Made by a program: the position numbers and the translations under genes
DNA from: Pseudomonadota bacterium
Lineage (GTDB): Bacteria; Pseudomonadota; Gammaproteobacteria; Burkholderiales; Burkholderiaceae_C
Direction of reading: 5' to 3'
Assembly (NCBI GenBank): GCA_021845965.1
Contig: JAJZUZ010000002.1
Coordinates: forward strand, 45,455 to 109,454
DNA: 64,000 nucleotides
Part shown: positions 29,723-40,451 of the stretch, piece after piece
Layout of the letters: each line of letters begins with the position of its first letter
How positions within the stretch are numbered: position 1 is the first letter of the stretch
The notes under the pieces: model-generated
What the model saw: only the letters and a program-made list of their open reading frames with translations
What the model was told of the DNA's origin: nothing
Databases searched by the model: none

Positions 29723-30631
29723 ATGAAGATCCTCCTGCTCGGCAAGAGCGGCCAGGTTGGCTGGGAGCTGCAGCGCGCGCTGGCTCCGCTGGGCGACGTG
29801 GTGGCGCTGGACCGCTACGGCGGCGATGGCCTGTGCGGCGACCTGGCCGACCTGCCGGGCCTGGAACGCACCGTGCAGACGGTGCGGCCCCAGGTCATCG
29901 TCAATGCCGCCGCCTACACGGCGGTGGACAAGGCCGAGAGCGAAGCCGAACTGGCGCGACGTATCAATGCCGAGGCGCCCGGCGTGCTGGCGCGGGCCGC
30001 CGCGCGGCAACAGGCCTTGCTGGTCCACTACAGCACCGACTATGTGTTTGATGGCAGCGGCAGCCGGCCCTGGCGGGAAGAAGACGCCACGGCCCCGCTG
30101 AGCGTCTATGGCCGCACCAAGTATGAAGGCGAGCAGGCGATCGCGACCAGCGGCTGCCGCCACCTGATCTTTCGCACCAGCTGGGTCTACGGCGCGCGCG
30201 GTGGCAACTTTGCCAAGACCATGCTGCGCCTGGCACGCGAGCGCGAGCAGCTGAACGTGATCGATGACCAGGTCGGCGCGCCCACCGGCGCCGACCTGCT
30301 GGCGGACGTCACGGCGCACGCCATCCGCCACCTATTGCCGCCCATGCGCCACAACGATCTGACGCCTTCGGGCCTCTATCACCTGGCCGCGGCGGGCGAG
30401 ACGTCCTGGCACGGCTACGCGCGCTTTGTGCTGGAATGTGCCCAGCAGGCCGGCCAGGCGCTCAAGGCCGGGCCGCAGCAGGTGCTCGCGATACCGACGT
30501 CCGCCTACCCGACGCCGGCGCGCCGGCCCCACAATTCCAGGCTGGATACCCGCCGGCTGCAGAATACCTTTGGTCTGGCGCTGCCGCACTGGCAAAGTGG
30601 TGTGGCGCGCCTGCTGGCCGAAATCCTCTGA
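29723..30631 (+). CDS. rfbD: dTDP-4-dehydrorhamnose reductase
   Basis: [44 protein letters not shown]. Confidence 0.95.
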   Translation: MKILLLGKSGQVGWELQRALAPLGDVVALDRYGGDGLCGDLADLPGLERTVQTVRPQVIVNAAAYTAVDKAESEAELARRINAEAPGVLARAAARQQALLVHYSTDYVFDGSGSRPWREEDATAPLSVYGRTKYEGEQAIATSGCRHLIFRTSWVYGARGGNFAKTMLRLAREREQLNVIDDQVGAPTGADLLADVTAHAIRHLLPPMRHNDLTPSGLYHLAAAGETSWHGYARFVLECAQQAGQALKAGPQQVLAIPTSAYPTPARRPHNSRLDTRRLQNTFGLALPHWQSGVARLLAEIL

Positions 30632-30644
30632 GGAACCGACGACC

Positions 30645-31532
30645 ATGACTCAACGCAAGGGCATCATCCTGGCCGGGGGCTCCGGCACCCGGCTGCATCC
30701 GGCCACGCTGGCCATCAGCAAGCAATTGCTGCCGGTGTACGACAAGCCCATGGTGTATTACCCGCTGTCCACGCTGATGCTGGCGGGCATGCGCGACATC
30801 CTGCTCATCAGCACGCCGCAGGACACGCCGCGCTTCGAGCAGTTGCTGGGCGACGGCAGCCAGTGGGGCATCAGCCTGCAGTACGCCGTGCAGCCCAGCC
30901 CCGATGGCCTGGCCCAGGCCTTCCTGATCGGCGAGAAGTTCGTCGGTCAGCACCCCAGCGCGCTGGTGCTGGGCGACAACATCTTCTACGGCCACGACTT
31001 CCAGCCCCTGTTGGGCAACGCCATGGCGCGCCAGGCCGGCGCCACCGTCTTCGCCTACCACGTCAACGATCCCGAGCGCTACGGCGTGGCCGAATTCGAC
31101 GCCCACGGCAAGGTGCTGTCGCTGGAAGAGAAACCCAAGGTTCCCAAGAGCAACTACGCCGTCACCGGCCTGTACTTCTACGACACCCAGGTCGTGGAAC
31201 TGGCCAAGCGCTTGAAACCCTCGCCGCGCGGTGAACTGGAGATCACCGATCTGAACCGCCTGTACCTGGAGCAGGGGCAACTGAGCGTGGAGATCATGGG
31301 CCGCGGCTACGCCTGGCTCGATACGGGCACCCATGACAGCCTGTTGCAGGCCAGCCAGTTCATCGCCACGCTGGAGCAGCGCCAGGGCCTGAAGATCGCC
31401 TGCCCGGAAGAGATCGCCTGGCGCCACGGCTGGATCAGCAGCGAAGAGCTGGAGAAGCTGGCGCAGCCCCTGGCCAAGAACGGCTACGGCCAGTACCTGC
31501 TGCGCCTGCTGAAGGAGCCGCGCGCGCTCTGA
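30645..31532 (+). CDS. rfbA: Glucose-1-phosphate thymidylyltransferase
   Basis: [56 protein letters not shown]. Confidence 0.97.
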   Translation: MTQRKGIILAGGSGTRLHPATLAISKQLLPVYDKPMVYYPLSTLMLAGMRDILLISTPQDTPRFEQLLGDGSQWGISLQYAVQPSPDGLAQAFLIGEKFVGQHPSALVLGDNIFYGHDFQPLLGNAMARQAGATVFAYHVNDPERYGVAEFDAHGKVLSLEEKPKVPKSNYAVTGLYFYDTQVVELAKRLKPSPRGELEITDLNRLYLEQGQLSVEIMGRGYAWLDTGTHDSLLQASQFIATLEQRQGLKIACPEEIAWRHGWISSEELEKLAQPLAKNGYGQYLLRLLKEPRAL

Positions 31533-31542
31533 GTCATTGGCC

Positions 31543-32088
31543 ATGCAAGTTACCCCTGCCGCCATTCCCGACGTGCTGATCATCGAACCGAAGGTGTTCG
31601 GTGATGCACGTGGTTTCTTCTTCGAGAGCTACAACGAACGTGCATTTGCCCAGTCCACCGGCCTGCGGCTGAACTTCGTGCAGGACAACCACAGCCGTTC
31701 CGCCAGGGGCGTGCTGCGCGGCCTGCATTACCAGATCCGGCAGCCGCAGGGCAAGCTGGTACGGGTGGTGCGTGGCAGCGTGTTCGATGTGGTGGTGGAC
31801 CTGCGCAGGAGCTCGCCCACCTTCGGCCAGTGGGTGGGCGTGGAGCTGAGCGAGGAGAACCACCGCCAGCTCTGGGTGCCGCCCGGCTTTGGGCACGGCT
31901 TCCTGGTCACCAGCGAATCGGCAGATTTCCTCTATAAAACCACGGACTACTACGCGCCCGAGCACGAGCGCTGCATCCTCTGGAACGACCCGGCCATCGG
32001 CATCCAGTGGCCTGTCGAGGGGGCGCCGCAGCTGTCGGGCAAGGACCAGCAGGGCAAACTGCTGGCGCAGGCGGAGACCTTCGCCTGA
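31543..32088 (+). CDS. rfbC: dTDP-4-dehydrorhamnose 3,5-epimerase
   Basis: VLIIEPKVFGDARGFFFESYNERAF, VQDNHSRSARGVLRGLHYQ, VPPGFGHGFLV. Confidence 0.96.
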   Translation: MQVTPAAIPDVLIIEPKVFGDARGFFFESYNERAFAQSTGLRLNFVQDNHSRSARGVLRGLHYQIRQPQGKLVRVVRGSVFDVVVDLRRSSPTFGQWVGVELSEENHRQLWVPPGFGHGFLVTSESADFLYKTTDYYAPEHERCILWNDPAIGIQWPVEGAPQLSGKDQQGKLLAQAETFA

Positions 32089-32114
32089 GCGGCGGGATCG
32101 GAGCGCGGGGTGGC

Positions 32115-33125
32115 ATGAATATCCTGCTTACGGGTGGCACTGGTTACATAGGCAGCCATGCTGCCGTCGTGCTGGCGCAGGCCGGCCACGTGCCCGTCCT
32201 GTATGACAACCTGTGCAACAGTCGAGCCGACGTGGTGCCGAGGCTGGCGCAGATCATCGGCAAGCCCGTGGCCTTCGTGCAAGGCGATGTGCGCGACGGG
32301 GAGTTGCTGGCGCGCACGCTGCGCGAGTGGCGCATCGATGCCGTGGTCCACTTTGCGGGCCTGAAGGCGGTGGGCGAATCCGTGTCGCAGCCTCTTTCAT
32401 ACTACGACAACAACGTCACTGGCACCCAGCGCCTGCTGCGTGCGATGCAGCAGGCCGACGTGCACAAGCTGGTCTTCAGCTCCAGCGCCACCGTCTATGG
32501 CGAGCCGCGTTACCTGCCGCTGGACGAAGCGCACCCCACGGGTGCCACCAACCCCTACGGGCGCAGCAAGCTGCACATCGAGGAAATGCTGGCTGACCTG
32601 GCGGCGTCCGATGCAAGCTGGCGGCTGGCCTGCCTGCGCTATTTCAATCCGGTGGGCGCGCATGAGTCCGGCCTGATCGGCGAGGACCCAAACGGCGTGC
32701 CCAACAACCTGATGCCCTACATCGCCCAGGTGGCCGTCGGCCGGCGCGCGCAGCTCAGCGTGTTCGGCGGCGACTACGCTACGCCCGACGGAACCGGCGT
32801 GCGCGATTACATCCATGTGCTGGACCTGGCCGAGGGCCATCTGGCCGCGCTGAATTTCCTGGCCGGCCACAGCGGCTGGCATGCCTTCAACCTGGGCACC
32901 GGGCAGGGCTACAGCGTGATCGAGATGGTGCGCGCCTTTGAGGTGGCCAGCGGCCGTCAAGTCCCCTACGCCATTGTGGCGCGTCGCCCGGGCGACGTGG
33001 CCACCTGCTACGCGAATGCCGACAAGGCGCGCCGCCTGCTCGGCTGGCAGGCCAGGCGCACCCTCGCCGATATGTGTGCCAGCAGCTGGCGCTGGCAGCA
33101 GAACTGCGAGAATCCGGTTTCATGA
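32115..33125 (+). CDS. galE: UDP-glucose 4-epimerase
   Basis: MNILLTGGTGYIGSHAAVVLAQAGHVPVLYDNLCNS, VHFAGLKAVGES, NPYGRSKLHIEEML. Confidence 0.95.
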   Translation: MNILLTGGTGYIGSHAAVVLAQAGHVPVLYDNLCNSRADVVPRLAQIIGKPVAFVQGDVRDGELLARTLREWRIDAVVHFAGLKAVGESVSQPLSYYDNNVTGTQRLLRAMQQADVHKLVFSSSATVYGEPRYLPLDEAHPTGATNPYGRSKLHIEEMLADLAASDASWRLACLRYFNPVGAHESGLIGEDPNGVPNNLMPYIAQVAVGRRAQLSVFGGDYATPDGTGVRDYIHVLDLAEGHLAALNFLAGHSGWHAFNLGTGQGYSVIEMVRAFEVASGRQVPYAIVARRPGDVATCYANADKARRLLGWQARRTLADMCASSWRWQQNCENPVS

Positions 33126-34564
33126 TGAATATCACTCCCGTCATCCTCTGCGGCGGTTCCGGCACCCGCCTGTGGCCGCTGTCGCGGGCCGGTTTTCCCA
33201 AGCAGTTCCTGGTCCTGTCCGGAACCAGCAGCCTGTTCCAGCAGGCGGTGGAGCGTATCCAGGCGGCCGCGACGAGCGATATCGTGATCGGCGAGACGCT
33301 GGTGGTCACCAACGAGGAGCACCGCTTCCTCGCGCTGGACCAGCTGCGCGAGCTCAAGGATGTCTCGGCCACGCTGCTGCTGGAGCCCGCGGCACGCAAC
33401 ACCGCGCCCGCGCTGACGCTGGCGGCCTTGCAGGCTCGCGCCGGCGGCGAGGATCCGATCCTGGTCGTGACGCCGGCGGATCAGACGGTGGTCGACACGG
33501 CGGCCTATGCCACCGCCTTGCGGGCCGCCGTACGCGCCGCGGCGGATGGCGCCATCGTTATCCTGGGGGTGACACCGGAGCGGCCGGAGACGGGCTACGG
33601 TTATATCCACGCTGGTGCTGCCTTGCCGGCGCAGGGGGCTTATGCCGTGCAGGCCTTTGCCGAAAAGCCCGATGCGGCGACGGCGCAGCGCTATCTGGCC
33701 GACGGCGGCTACTACTGGAATGCCGGCATGTTCGTGCTCAAGGCCAGCACCTGGCTCAAGGCCTTGCAGCAATTCCGTCCCGATATTGCCAGTGCCAGCC
33801 AGGCAGCCTGGGCCGGCAAGTCGGTGGATGCGCCCTTCATCCGTCCCGACAAGTCCGGCTTTGCGGTCGTGCCGTCCGAATCCATCGACTACGCGGTGAT
33901 GGAGAAATGCCCCGGCTCGGGTATCCCCACACGCATGGTGCCGCTGACGGCGGGCTGGAACGACCTGGGCGCCTGGGAAGCGGTGTGGCAGGTCGGGCAG
34001 CAGGACGCGCAGGGCAATGTCGTGCACGGCGACGTGCTGACGGCAGACACCCGCAATTCGCTGATCTATGCGGGCAACCGCCTGGTCGGCACGGTCGGCG
34101 TGGACAACCTCGTGGTGGTGGAGACCGCCGATGCCGTGCTGGTGGCCGACCGCAGCCAGAGCCAGAATGTGAAGAAACTGGTCAGCGCGCTGGAGCAGCA
34201 GAAGCGCGAAGAGCAGATCCTGCACCGCAAGGTCCACCGTCCTTGGGGCTGGTATGACAGCATCGATGAAGGTGAGCGTTTCAAGGTCAAGCGTATCCAG
34301 GTCAAGCCCGGAGCCAGCCTGAGCCTGCAGAAGCACCATCACCGTGCGGAACACTGGATCGTGGTGACCGGCACGGCCGAGGTCACCTGCGGTGAAAAGA
34401 AGATCCTGCTGGGTGAGAATCAGTCGACCTACATCCCGCTGGGCGAGGTGCATCGCCTCGCCAACCCGGGCAAAGTGCCGCTGGAGATCATCGAGGTGCA
34501 GAGCGGGGCGTATCTGGGGGAGGACGACATCGTGCGGTTTGAGGACAGCTATGGGCGCAGATGA
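33122..34564 (+). CDS. manC: Mannose-1-phosphate guanylyltransferase / mannose-6-phosphate isomerase (ManC/CpsB-like)
   Basis: ITPVILCGGSGTRLWPLSRAGFPKQFL, FAEKPD, C-terminal HRPWGWYDSIDEGERFKVKRIQVKPGASLSLQKHHHRAEHWIVV. Confidence 0.94.
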   Translation: MMNITPVILCGGSGTRLWPLSRAGFPKQFLVLSGTSSLFQQAVERIQAAATSDIVIGETLVVTNEEHRFLALDQLRELKDVSATLLLEPAARNTAPALTLAALQARAGGEDPILVVTPADQTVVDTAAYATALRAAVRAAADGAIVILGVTPERPETGYGYIHAGAALPAQGAYAVQAFAEKPDAATAQRYLADGGYYWNAGMFVLKASTWLKALQQFRPDIASASQAAWAGKSVDAPFIRPDKSGFAVVPSESIDYAVMEKCPGSGIPTRMVPLTAGWNDLGAWEAVWQVGQQDAQGNVVHGDVLTADTRNSLIYAGNRLVGTVGVDNLVVVETADAVLVADRSQSQNVKKLVSALEQQKREEQILHRKVHRPWGWYDSIDEGERFKVKRIQVKPGASLSLQKHHHRAEHWIVVTGTAEVTCGEKKILLGENQSTYIPLGEVHRLANPGKVPLEIIEVQSGAYLGEDDIVRFEDSYGRR

Positions 34565-35685
34565 TTTCCGGCTTTGAGGCCCAATACGTCCAGATACAGA
34601 TGTGTGACGTATTTGAGGGAGTAGTGCTGGGAGCGTGCGCGTGCGTCGGGTGCCGTGGGCGAACCTAGCATTTCGATGATGGCTTGTGCCAAGGCTTCCG
34701 GGTCATCCATGGGGACCAGCCTGCCCCAGCGGCCCTGTTCCAAGATCTCGCGTGGCCCGTGGGGGCAGTCCGTTGCCACGACGCGGCAACCGCAGGCCAT
34801 GGCTTCGATCAAGGCACCGGGTAAGCCCTCGTGTCGGGAGGAGAGAACGAAGACCTTGGCGTGGCGCATCCAGGCGTATGGGTTAGGCGTGAAGCCATGC
34901 AAGGTGGCGGCATCGGACAAGCCCAGCCTCTGAATCTGGCGGGTCAATCCTGCGCGTTCTGACCCCTCACCCAGAATTACCAAGCGAGCCGACGTCCGTG
35001 CAACGACTTTCGCAAATGCCGTGAGCAGCAAATCGAATCCCTTGGCGGGAATCAAACGGCCGGCCGCCAGCACCAATGGGGGTGCCGTTGCGCCTACCCA
35101 CGGATGTTCTAGTGGCTGCTGGCTTAGCTGTATGACCTCATCCGAGACAACCGGGTTGCCAATCACATGCAGTTTGGAATCAAGACCAGGCAAGACGTGG
35201 CGCAGACCGTCGGCGATACCTTCAGATACGCAGACTACGGCGTCGGCCCGAGGGTAGGCCCAGCCTAGGAGCAGCCTAAAAGCTATCCATCGCCAGCGGG
35301 TGACGAGGGAATGCACCAGGTCCAGCGTGTTGTGCTCGGATATTACCAAGCGCGTGGGCGAGCGGGCGAGCAGGCGTGCAACTACGGCGATGAAGTTGGT
35401 GTGAAACAGGGCGCTGAGCAAGACGGTTGGCCGTTCACGGCGGAGATGGCAGATCAGGGCAGGGATGCCAAACAGCGCGCGTGATGCCTGCAGGCTGATC
35501 ACGTTGATGCCGGAGGGGACTTCTTCGCGATACGGTCCTTGATCTGACAAGACCACCAGATTTACGGAAAACCCCATGCCATGCAAACCCTTGGCGAGGC
35601 GGATCATCACCCGTTCAGCTCCGCCGGCCTGAAAGTTCGGGATCAGAAGAGTGACGGATTGCAAGGGTGTGGTCGCCGTTAACAT
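34549..35685 (-). CDS. Glycosyltransferase (GT4-like)
   Basis: NFQAGGAERVMIRLAKGL, AAGRLIPAKGFDLLLTAF, SSRHEGLPGALIEAMACGCRVVATDCPHGPREIL. Confidence 0.92.
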   Translation of the reverse strand: MLTATTPLQSVTLLIPNFQAGGAERVMIRLAKGLHGMGFSVNLVVLSDQGPYREEVPSGINVISLQASRALFGIPALICHLRRERPTVLLSALFHTNFIAVVARLLARSPTRLVISEHNTLDLVHSLVTRWRWIAFRLLLGWAYPRADAVVCVSEGIADGLRHVLPGLDSKLHVIGNPVVSDEVIQLSQQPLEHPWVGATAPPLVLAAGRLIPAKGFDLLLTAFAKVVARTSARLVILGEGSERAGLTRQIQRLGLSDAATLHGFTPNPYAWMRHAKVFVLSSRHEGLPGALIEAMACGCRVVATDCPHGPREILEQGRWGRLVPMDDPEALAQAIIEMLGSPTAPDARARSQHYSLKYVTHLYLDVLGLKAGNHLRP

Positions 35686-35713
35686 GGATGGAACGGTTTT
35701 TTGATTGGCCGGG

Positions 35714-36862
35714 TCAGGAGTGGACGTTTGAGTTGAAGGCGGTCTTCGATCGCGTCAACTCTGCAAGAACTTCATTCCAGCGCCCGTGAATCCGTTCAAG
35801 CGAGAAACGATCCCTTGCATCGATGGCGTTGGTCGCCATGCGGTTGCGCATCGCGTCGTTCGTCATGAGTTGCTCCATGGCGTGCGACAAGGCGCCCACA
35901 TCCTCCGCCTTGACCAGCAGGCCATCGAGGCCATGACGAACGATGTGCCGTGGCCCGTGTGGGCAATCAAAGCTGATGCAGGGCACGCCGTACGCGAGGG
36001 CTTCTGCCAGCACATTTCCGAACCCTTCATAAAGGGAGCTCAGGACAAAAAGGTCCGCGCTGGCATACCAATCGCCGATGTTGCCCACAGCTCCGGGGAA
36101 CGACACGGATTCCTCGACGCCGAGTTCGGTGCATAAGCGAATTAGGCTGTCCTTCAGGTGGCCATCGCCAACGATGACCAGTTCCCACTGCATCTGCAAC
36201 GGGCCGAGTCGGGAAAAGGCCTTGATCAGGAGATCAAATCCCTTTTGGTCGGTGAGTCTGCCCGCGCTAAGGATACGTTTCTTCCGGGCGTGCGGGGCGT
36301 GAAACGGAGGCAGTAAAGGCTCCTGGGCGGGAATTGGATACGGCACCGCGTTGGGTATGACCCAGCAGCGGCGTGTGTGGGTATTCTTCAGCAACCATTG
36401 TCGACTTTCTTCAGTCAGCGCCGCGACGCCCCCCAGCCAGCGGTAAGTGTGCCGCCGCAGAAACTCCCAGGCGCGCCCCAGAGGTATCTTGGGCGGATAG
36501 CTATGTTCGGACCCCAGGGTTGGCGTGCCGGTTCCGAGACACGCCAAGGCGATCAGGACATTCGCCTGACTCATGAACCCGATGGCCACGTCGGGCTGGA
36601 CTCGGAAAATTTCCTGACGGACGGCTCGCAGTCGACGCCAGTTCGCGAGCAAGCTGCCCCAAGCGTTGCCAGCGGCTCCGTGCAGATTTAGCGGATGGAC
36701 GCCGATGCGCGAGTCGAGCGGATAGAAAGGGCGCGACTCTCCCGCTAGCGTGACGATGCAGACGTGCCAGTCGGGGCGTGCACACCAGTCATTAGCCAGG
36801 TTGCTGAGGACTCGTTCTGCGCCGCCGGCGGACAATGTCGGGATCAGGGCCAGGATCTTCAT
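35714..36862 (-). CDS. Glycosyltransferase (GT4-like)
   Basis: LSAGGAERVLSNLANDW, SAGRLTDQKGFDLLIKAF, SSLYEGFGNVLAEALAYGVPCISFDCPHGPRHIV. Confidence 0.92.
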   Translation of the reverse strand: MKILALIPTLSAGGAERVLSNLANDWCARPDWHVCIVTLAGESRPFYPLDSRIGVHPLNLHGAAGNAWGSLLANWRRLRAVRQEIFRVQPDVAIGFMSQANVLIALACLGTGTPTLGSEHSYPPKIPLGRAWEFLRRHTYRWLGGVAALTEESRQWLLKNTHTRRCWVIPNAVPYPIPAQEPLLPPFHAPHARKKRILSAGRLTDQKGFDLLIKAFSRLGPLQMQWELVIVGDGHLKDSLIRLCTELGVEESVSFPGAVGNIGDWYASADLFVLSSLYEGFGNVLAEALAYGVPCISFDCPHGPRHIVRHGLDGLLVKAEDVGALSHAMEQLMTNDAMRNRMATNAIDARDRFSLERIHGRWNEVLAELTRSKTAFNSNVHS

Positions 36863-37734
36863 GCGGAGGGCACAGCCAACAGGTTCTGGAATTCTCCCAG
36901 CTCTTCGGGAGAGATGGTTTGCAGGCTGCCGCCGTCACCGATGCGCAGCAAGTTATAGCCTTGCGTCTCCAGCCACTGTGCGAATGCCTCAGCGTTGTAG
37001 CCGGCTGCCCGGCAGGTTGCACGGCCTATCTCTACCATTAACGTAGGTCGATAGCGCGCCAGAATGTCCTGGGCTCCGCGCAGGGCCGGCCATTCCGCTC
37101 CTTCAATGTCCAGCTTGATCACATCAACCCGTTCCAGCTGGAGGAGCGGCCACAACTTGTCCAGCAATCGAACTTCGATGGATAAACCCAGGCGAGCGCG
37201 ATTGCCCGCTGCGTAAAGTGAGGCGAGTCCTTCGTTGATTGTTCCGTCTTCGTAAGGGACACTTTGGTCGTGAATCGGGAACGTTCCTTCCTGGTCGCCC
37301 AGCCCGACGGGCATGACGCGAACGCTGGCCAATTCGTTGAGTGCGATGTTGGCCTGCAGCCGTTCGACGTTTCTAGGCATGGGCTCAAAGGCAATCACGC
37401 GCCCCAAGGGAGCCATCAGCGCCGCGGCGATGCTGAATTCCCCATGGTTGGCGCCGATGTCGAGGAAGACGCTGTCAGGCTTCAGGCGCTGCCGCAGGAC
37501 TTCAAGGCAGTCTGTCGAATAACTGCCACGAAAGAATATCTGGGAGCCCATGTGTTCGCGTAAATAGCACCAGAACCTGCCTCGCCCCATGAAGTCCTGA
37601 ATCAGCAGAGGCTCGGCCGGTGCCGAGCGGGCTGCCCATTTCCGGATCATTTCACACAAGCGGCCCAGCCCTATACCGTGTATGCGGTAGGCGACTGTCG
37701 TAAAGCGACGAAGCAGGTAGAAAAGTCGCTTCAT
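36859..37734 (-). CDS. FkbM family methyltransferase
   Basis: Start at MKRLFYLLRRF (37734); VFLDIGANHGEFSIAAALMAPLGRVIAFEPMPRNVERLQANI, VDVIKLDIEGAEWPALRGA. Confidence 0.9.
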   Translation of the reverse strand: MKRLFYLLRRFTTVAYRIHGIGLGRLCEMIRKWAARSAPAEPLLIQDFMGRGRFWCYLREHMGSQIFFRGSYSTDCLEVLRQRLKPDSVFLDIGANHGEFSIAAALMAPLGRVIAFEPMPRNVERLQANIALNELASVRVMPVGLGDQEGTFPIHDQSVPYEDGTINEGLASLYAAGNRARLGLSIEVRLLDKLWPLLQLERVDVIKLDIEGAEWPALRGAQDILARYRPTLMVEIGRATCRAAGYNAEAFAQWLETQGYNLLRIGDGGSLQTISPEELGEFQNLLAVPSA

Positions 37735-39080
37735 AGGCGGCGCCTCCGGATTTGGATGTGGGCGGCAAGGACAAGCGTGTTGACGGCGTACATGGCAGAG
37801 GAGGCCAGGGCCAGGCCGTCCAGTCCGAATACGGGGACGAACAGATAGTTGGCAAGCATCTTCGTCAGCAGGTTGACGCCCGCCAGCCAGGCGATAGCCT
37901 GGTAGCGCCGGGCAGCGAGCAGCCATTGCACCAACACGATGCCAGGAAAATAAAACGGCAATTGCAGGAGGCTGTAGCGCACAAAGGAGGCAGTCGCCTG
38001 CGTGTCGGCCGGTGTAAACGCACCGCGCTCAAAAAGCAGAGAAATGAGCCAGGGGGTGAGCGGCCATGCCACGGCAAGAATGGCAAGGCCCAGCACGGCC
38101 AGCAGAATAGCCCACTGTATTGCGATCCGCTCCTGCCCCGCGCTGTTGTCGGCGGCGAGTCTTGAAAAGACGGGCAACGTGGCCCGGCCAATCGCTGTCA
38201 CGCCGAGTCCCAGGAGAAGAAAGACCAGGCGCTGGGCGTACCCCAGCGTCGAGACCGCGCCTTCTCCCAGCCGTGCCGCCCACAGTTGGTCGATCAGGTT
38301 CGTCAGGCTTTGGAGAGTCTGCGCCACGACCATCGCGAGCAAGCCATGGCGGATGGTCTTCCAGTGAGAGCTGGAAAAGCCCAGGCGGACGTCCGGGCGC
38401 TCGCGGTGGCGCATCTGCTCGACAAGCAGCAGCATTGCCTGGCAGACGAATCCGGCAAGGGTCGCCCAGGCCAGCAACACGATCGAAGCCCCCGCGCTGA
38501 TTAATAGGAGGGCCGATACAACCAGCGCAGGCATGCCTTCCAGCAGCGTGTTGAGATGGCGCTTTCTTGCCAGCGATTCGGCGGAGAGCAACGAGCCGTA
38601 AAGTCCAACAGGAACCAGCGCAGCGAGAATCCAAAGCAGCTTCAGCACGGAACTCGTACTTGCTGCAGACAGGCCTGCCGAAGTTATCAAGGTCGGGTCC
38701 AGGACCGGCATAAGAGCGAAGAGAACGCCCAGAACAGTCCCCGCCAACAAGACCAGGCCATGGACCTCGCCGCGAAAGCGTCTGACTGATTCGAAACCCG
38801 GGTCGTTGAGTTGAACGTAGAGCGGCACCAGCAACGCCGATAGCAAAGGCAATGCGACGCTCGCAGGCCAGCTTGCGAAGTTGAGAAGAAATACGAATGC
38901 ATCCATGTCGGCAGACGTGCCGAAACTACGGGCGGACAGTATTTCCTTGGTGGCCCCGGCAAGCTTGCTGACCAGGACATAGATCGCGATCAGCGTGAAG
39001 CTGCGTGCTATCAAGCCATGACTTGATTGGCGATCATGCCAATGTCTCCACCAGCGTTGAGGAAAGCGGAGGCGGCTCAT
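37731..39080 (-). CDS. MurJ/MviN-like lipid-linked saccharide flippase
   Basis: About 450 aa polytopic; LARSFTLIAIYVLVSKLAGATKEILSARSFGTSADMDAFVF, RLVFLLLGLGVTAIGRATLPVFSRLAA. Confidence 0.82.
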   Translation of the reverse strand: MSRLRFPQRWWRHWHDRQSSHGLIARSFTLIAIYVLVSKLAGATKEILSARSFGTSADMDAFVFLLNFASWPASVALPLLSALLVPLYVQLNDPGFESVRRFRGEVHGLVLLAGTVLGVLFALMPVLDPTLITSAGLSAASTSSVLKLLWILAALVPVGLYGSLLSAESLARKRHLNTLLEGMPALVVSALLLISAGASIVLLAWATLAGFVCQAMLLLVEQMRHRERPDVRLGFSSSHWKTIRHGLLAMVVAQTLQSLTNLIDQLWAARLGEGAVSTLGYAQRLVFLLLGLGVTAIGRATLPVFSRLAADNSAGQERIAIQWAILLAVLGLAILAVAWPLTPWLISLLFERGAFTPADTQATASFVRYSLLQLPFYFPGIVLVQWLLAARRYQAIAWLAGVNLLTKMLANYLFVPVFGLDGLALASSAMYAVNTLVLAAHIQIRRRRL

Positions 39081-39137
39081 GTCATGGGCGCTGGCAATGG
39101 GCTCGAAACGCTTTTGTGAGGACGAAAACTTACCAAA

Positions 39138-40451
39138 TCAACGAGCTCCGAAGCCGCCGACCACGATTCGAACGGTCTTGAAGGCGATCAGAAGGTCCAG
39201 AGCCATGGAGTAATGGGTAACGTAATAAAGGTCGTAGCTTAGCTTGACGGCAGTCTCTTCCTGGTTTCCTGCATACCCTTGCAGCACCTGTGCCCAGCCG
39301 GTCAGGCCTGGGCGTACGAGATGGCGGTAAGGATAGGCGTGGATGCGGGCTGCGAAGTTCTCAACGAACTGAACCTGCTCCGGGCGCGGCCCGATAAGGC
39401 TCATGTCGCCAATCAGTACGTTCCACAGCTGCGGCAGTTCGTCGAGCCGGCTGCGGCGGATGAAGCGGCCAACGCGGGTGACGCGCGGGTCCTGATGCCG
39501 GGCGAAGCTGGCGGTCGCCGGTCCAGGAGCGTGCTGCATGCTGCGGAACTTCCAGAGCCGGAAGCTGCGCCCGTTCAGCCCGACGCGCTCCTGGCTGAAG
39601 AGGGCGGGCCCGGGGGAGTCCAGCCGGACGGCCGTTGCGACCAGCAGGCTGAGCGGCACCGTGAGGGGCAGGGTGATGAGGACGGCCGCCATATCCATGA
39701 TGCGCTTGACGACGTCGTAGGCGGGGTTGCCGTCGAGCTGCCAGAGTTCGTTCTCACTGGAGGGCAGCATCTTGCGCCCGGTCAACATCTCGGCCAGCGC
39801 ATCCACGCTGTAGAGGCGCACATGGCTGAGCTTGAGCTGGCTGAGCAATTCGCTGCGCGCTTCGCTGCCAGCGGCACTGGTGTCGACGACCACACCGTCC
39901 AGCGTGCCGAGCTCTGGGAGCGGGTCGCCGGGCTTGCAGGTCCATGGCGTCAGCTCGACGGATTGCCGCTGCACGGCGCTGGCGCCGACCAGGGACTGCA
40001 GACGCGCGGGGACGCTGTCGTCCAGGCAGGCCAGCCGTGGCACGTGGAGACGGCGGTGCCGGCGTTCACCCAGCCCAAACCACGCCAGCGACAGGATATA
40101 GACCAGCAAGACCGCGCCACGGGAATAGGGCTGTTGCAGCAGGGCGAAGCCCAGCGGTGTCAGAAGAAATGGCATGCCGGTCGTGACGATCAGCAGGCCG
40201 ATGCGCTCATTCACGGGGACGCCGGCGCCGCGATACAGCCAGTGCGAGGCCAGCAGGTAGGGCAGGACGCACCAGAGGATGGTCATCGGGAAGTAGTGCG
40301 TGGCCCATTGCTCCCGCTGGAACCACAGCCCCAGGCCATAGGCACAGGCAATCCATGCGAGGCCGGTGAGGGACCACGACAGCTGGGCCCGCTGGCGGCG
40401 GGCCACGGACGAGGCGAAGGCCTGCCGTTCAGCGGTGGACGGACTGTTCAT
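39138..40451 (-). CDS. Undecaprenyl-phosphate sugar phosphotransferase (WcaJ/WbaP-like)
   Basis: Start re-set to [10 protein letters not shown]; several TM helices, [85 protein letters not shown]. Confidence 0.93.
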   Translation of the reverse strand: MNSPSTAERQAFASSVARRQRAQLSWSLTGLAWIACAYGLGLWFQREQWATHYFPMTILWCVLPYLLASHWLYRGAGVPVNERIGLLIVTTGMPFLLTPLGFALLQQPYSRGAVLLVYILSLAWFGLGERRHRRLHVPRLACLDDSVPARLQSLVGASAVQRQSVELTPWTCKPGDPLPELGTLDGVVVDTSAAGSEARSELLSQLKLSHVRLYSVDALAEMLTGRKMLPSSENELWQLDGNPAYDVVKRIMDMAAVLITLPLTVPLSLLVATAVRLDSPGPALFSQERVGLNGRSFRLWKFRSMQHAPGPATASFARHQDPRVTRVGRFIRRSRLDELPQLWNVLIGDMSLIGPRPEQVQFVENFAARIHAYPYRHLVRPGLTGWAQVLQGYAGNQEETAVKLSYDLYYVTHYSMALDLLIAFKTVRIVVGGFGAR

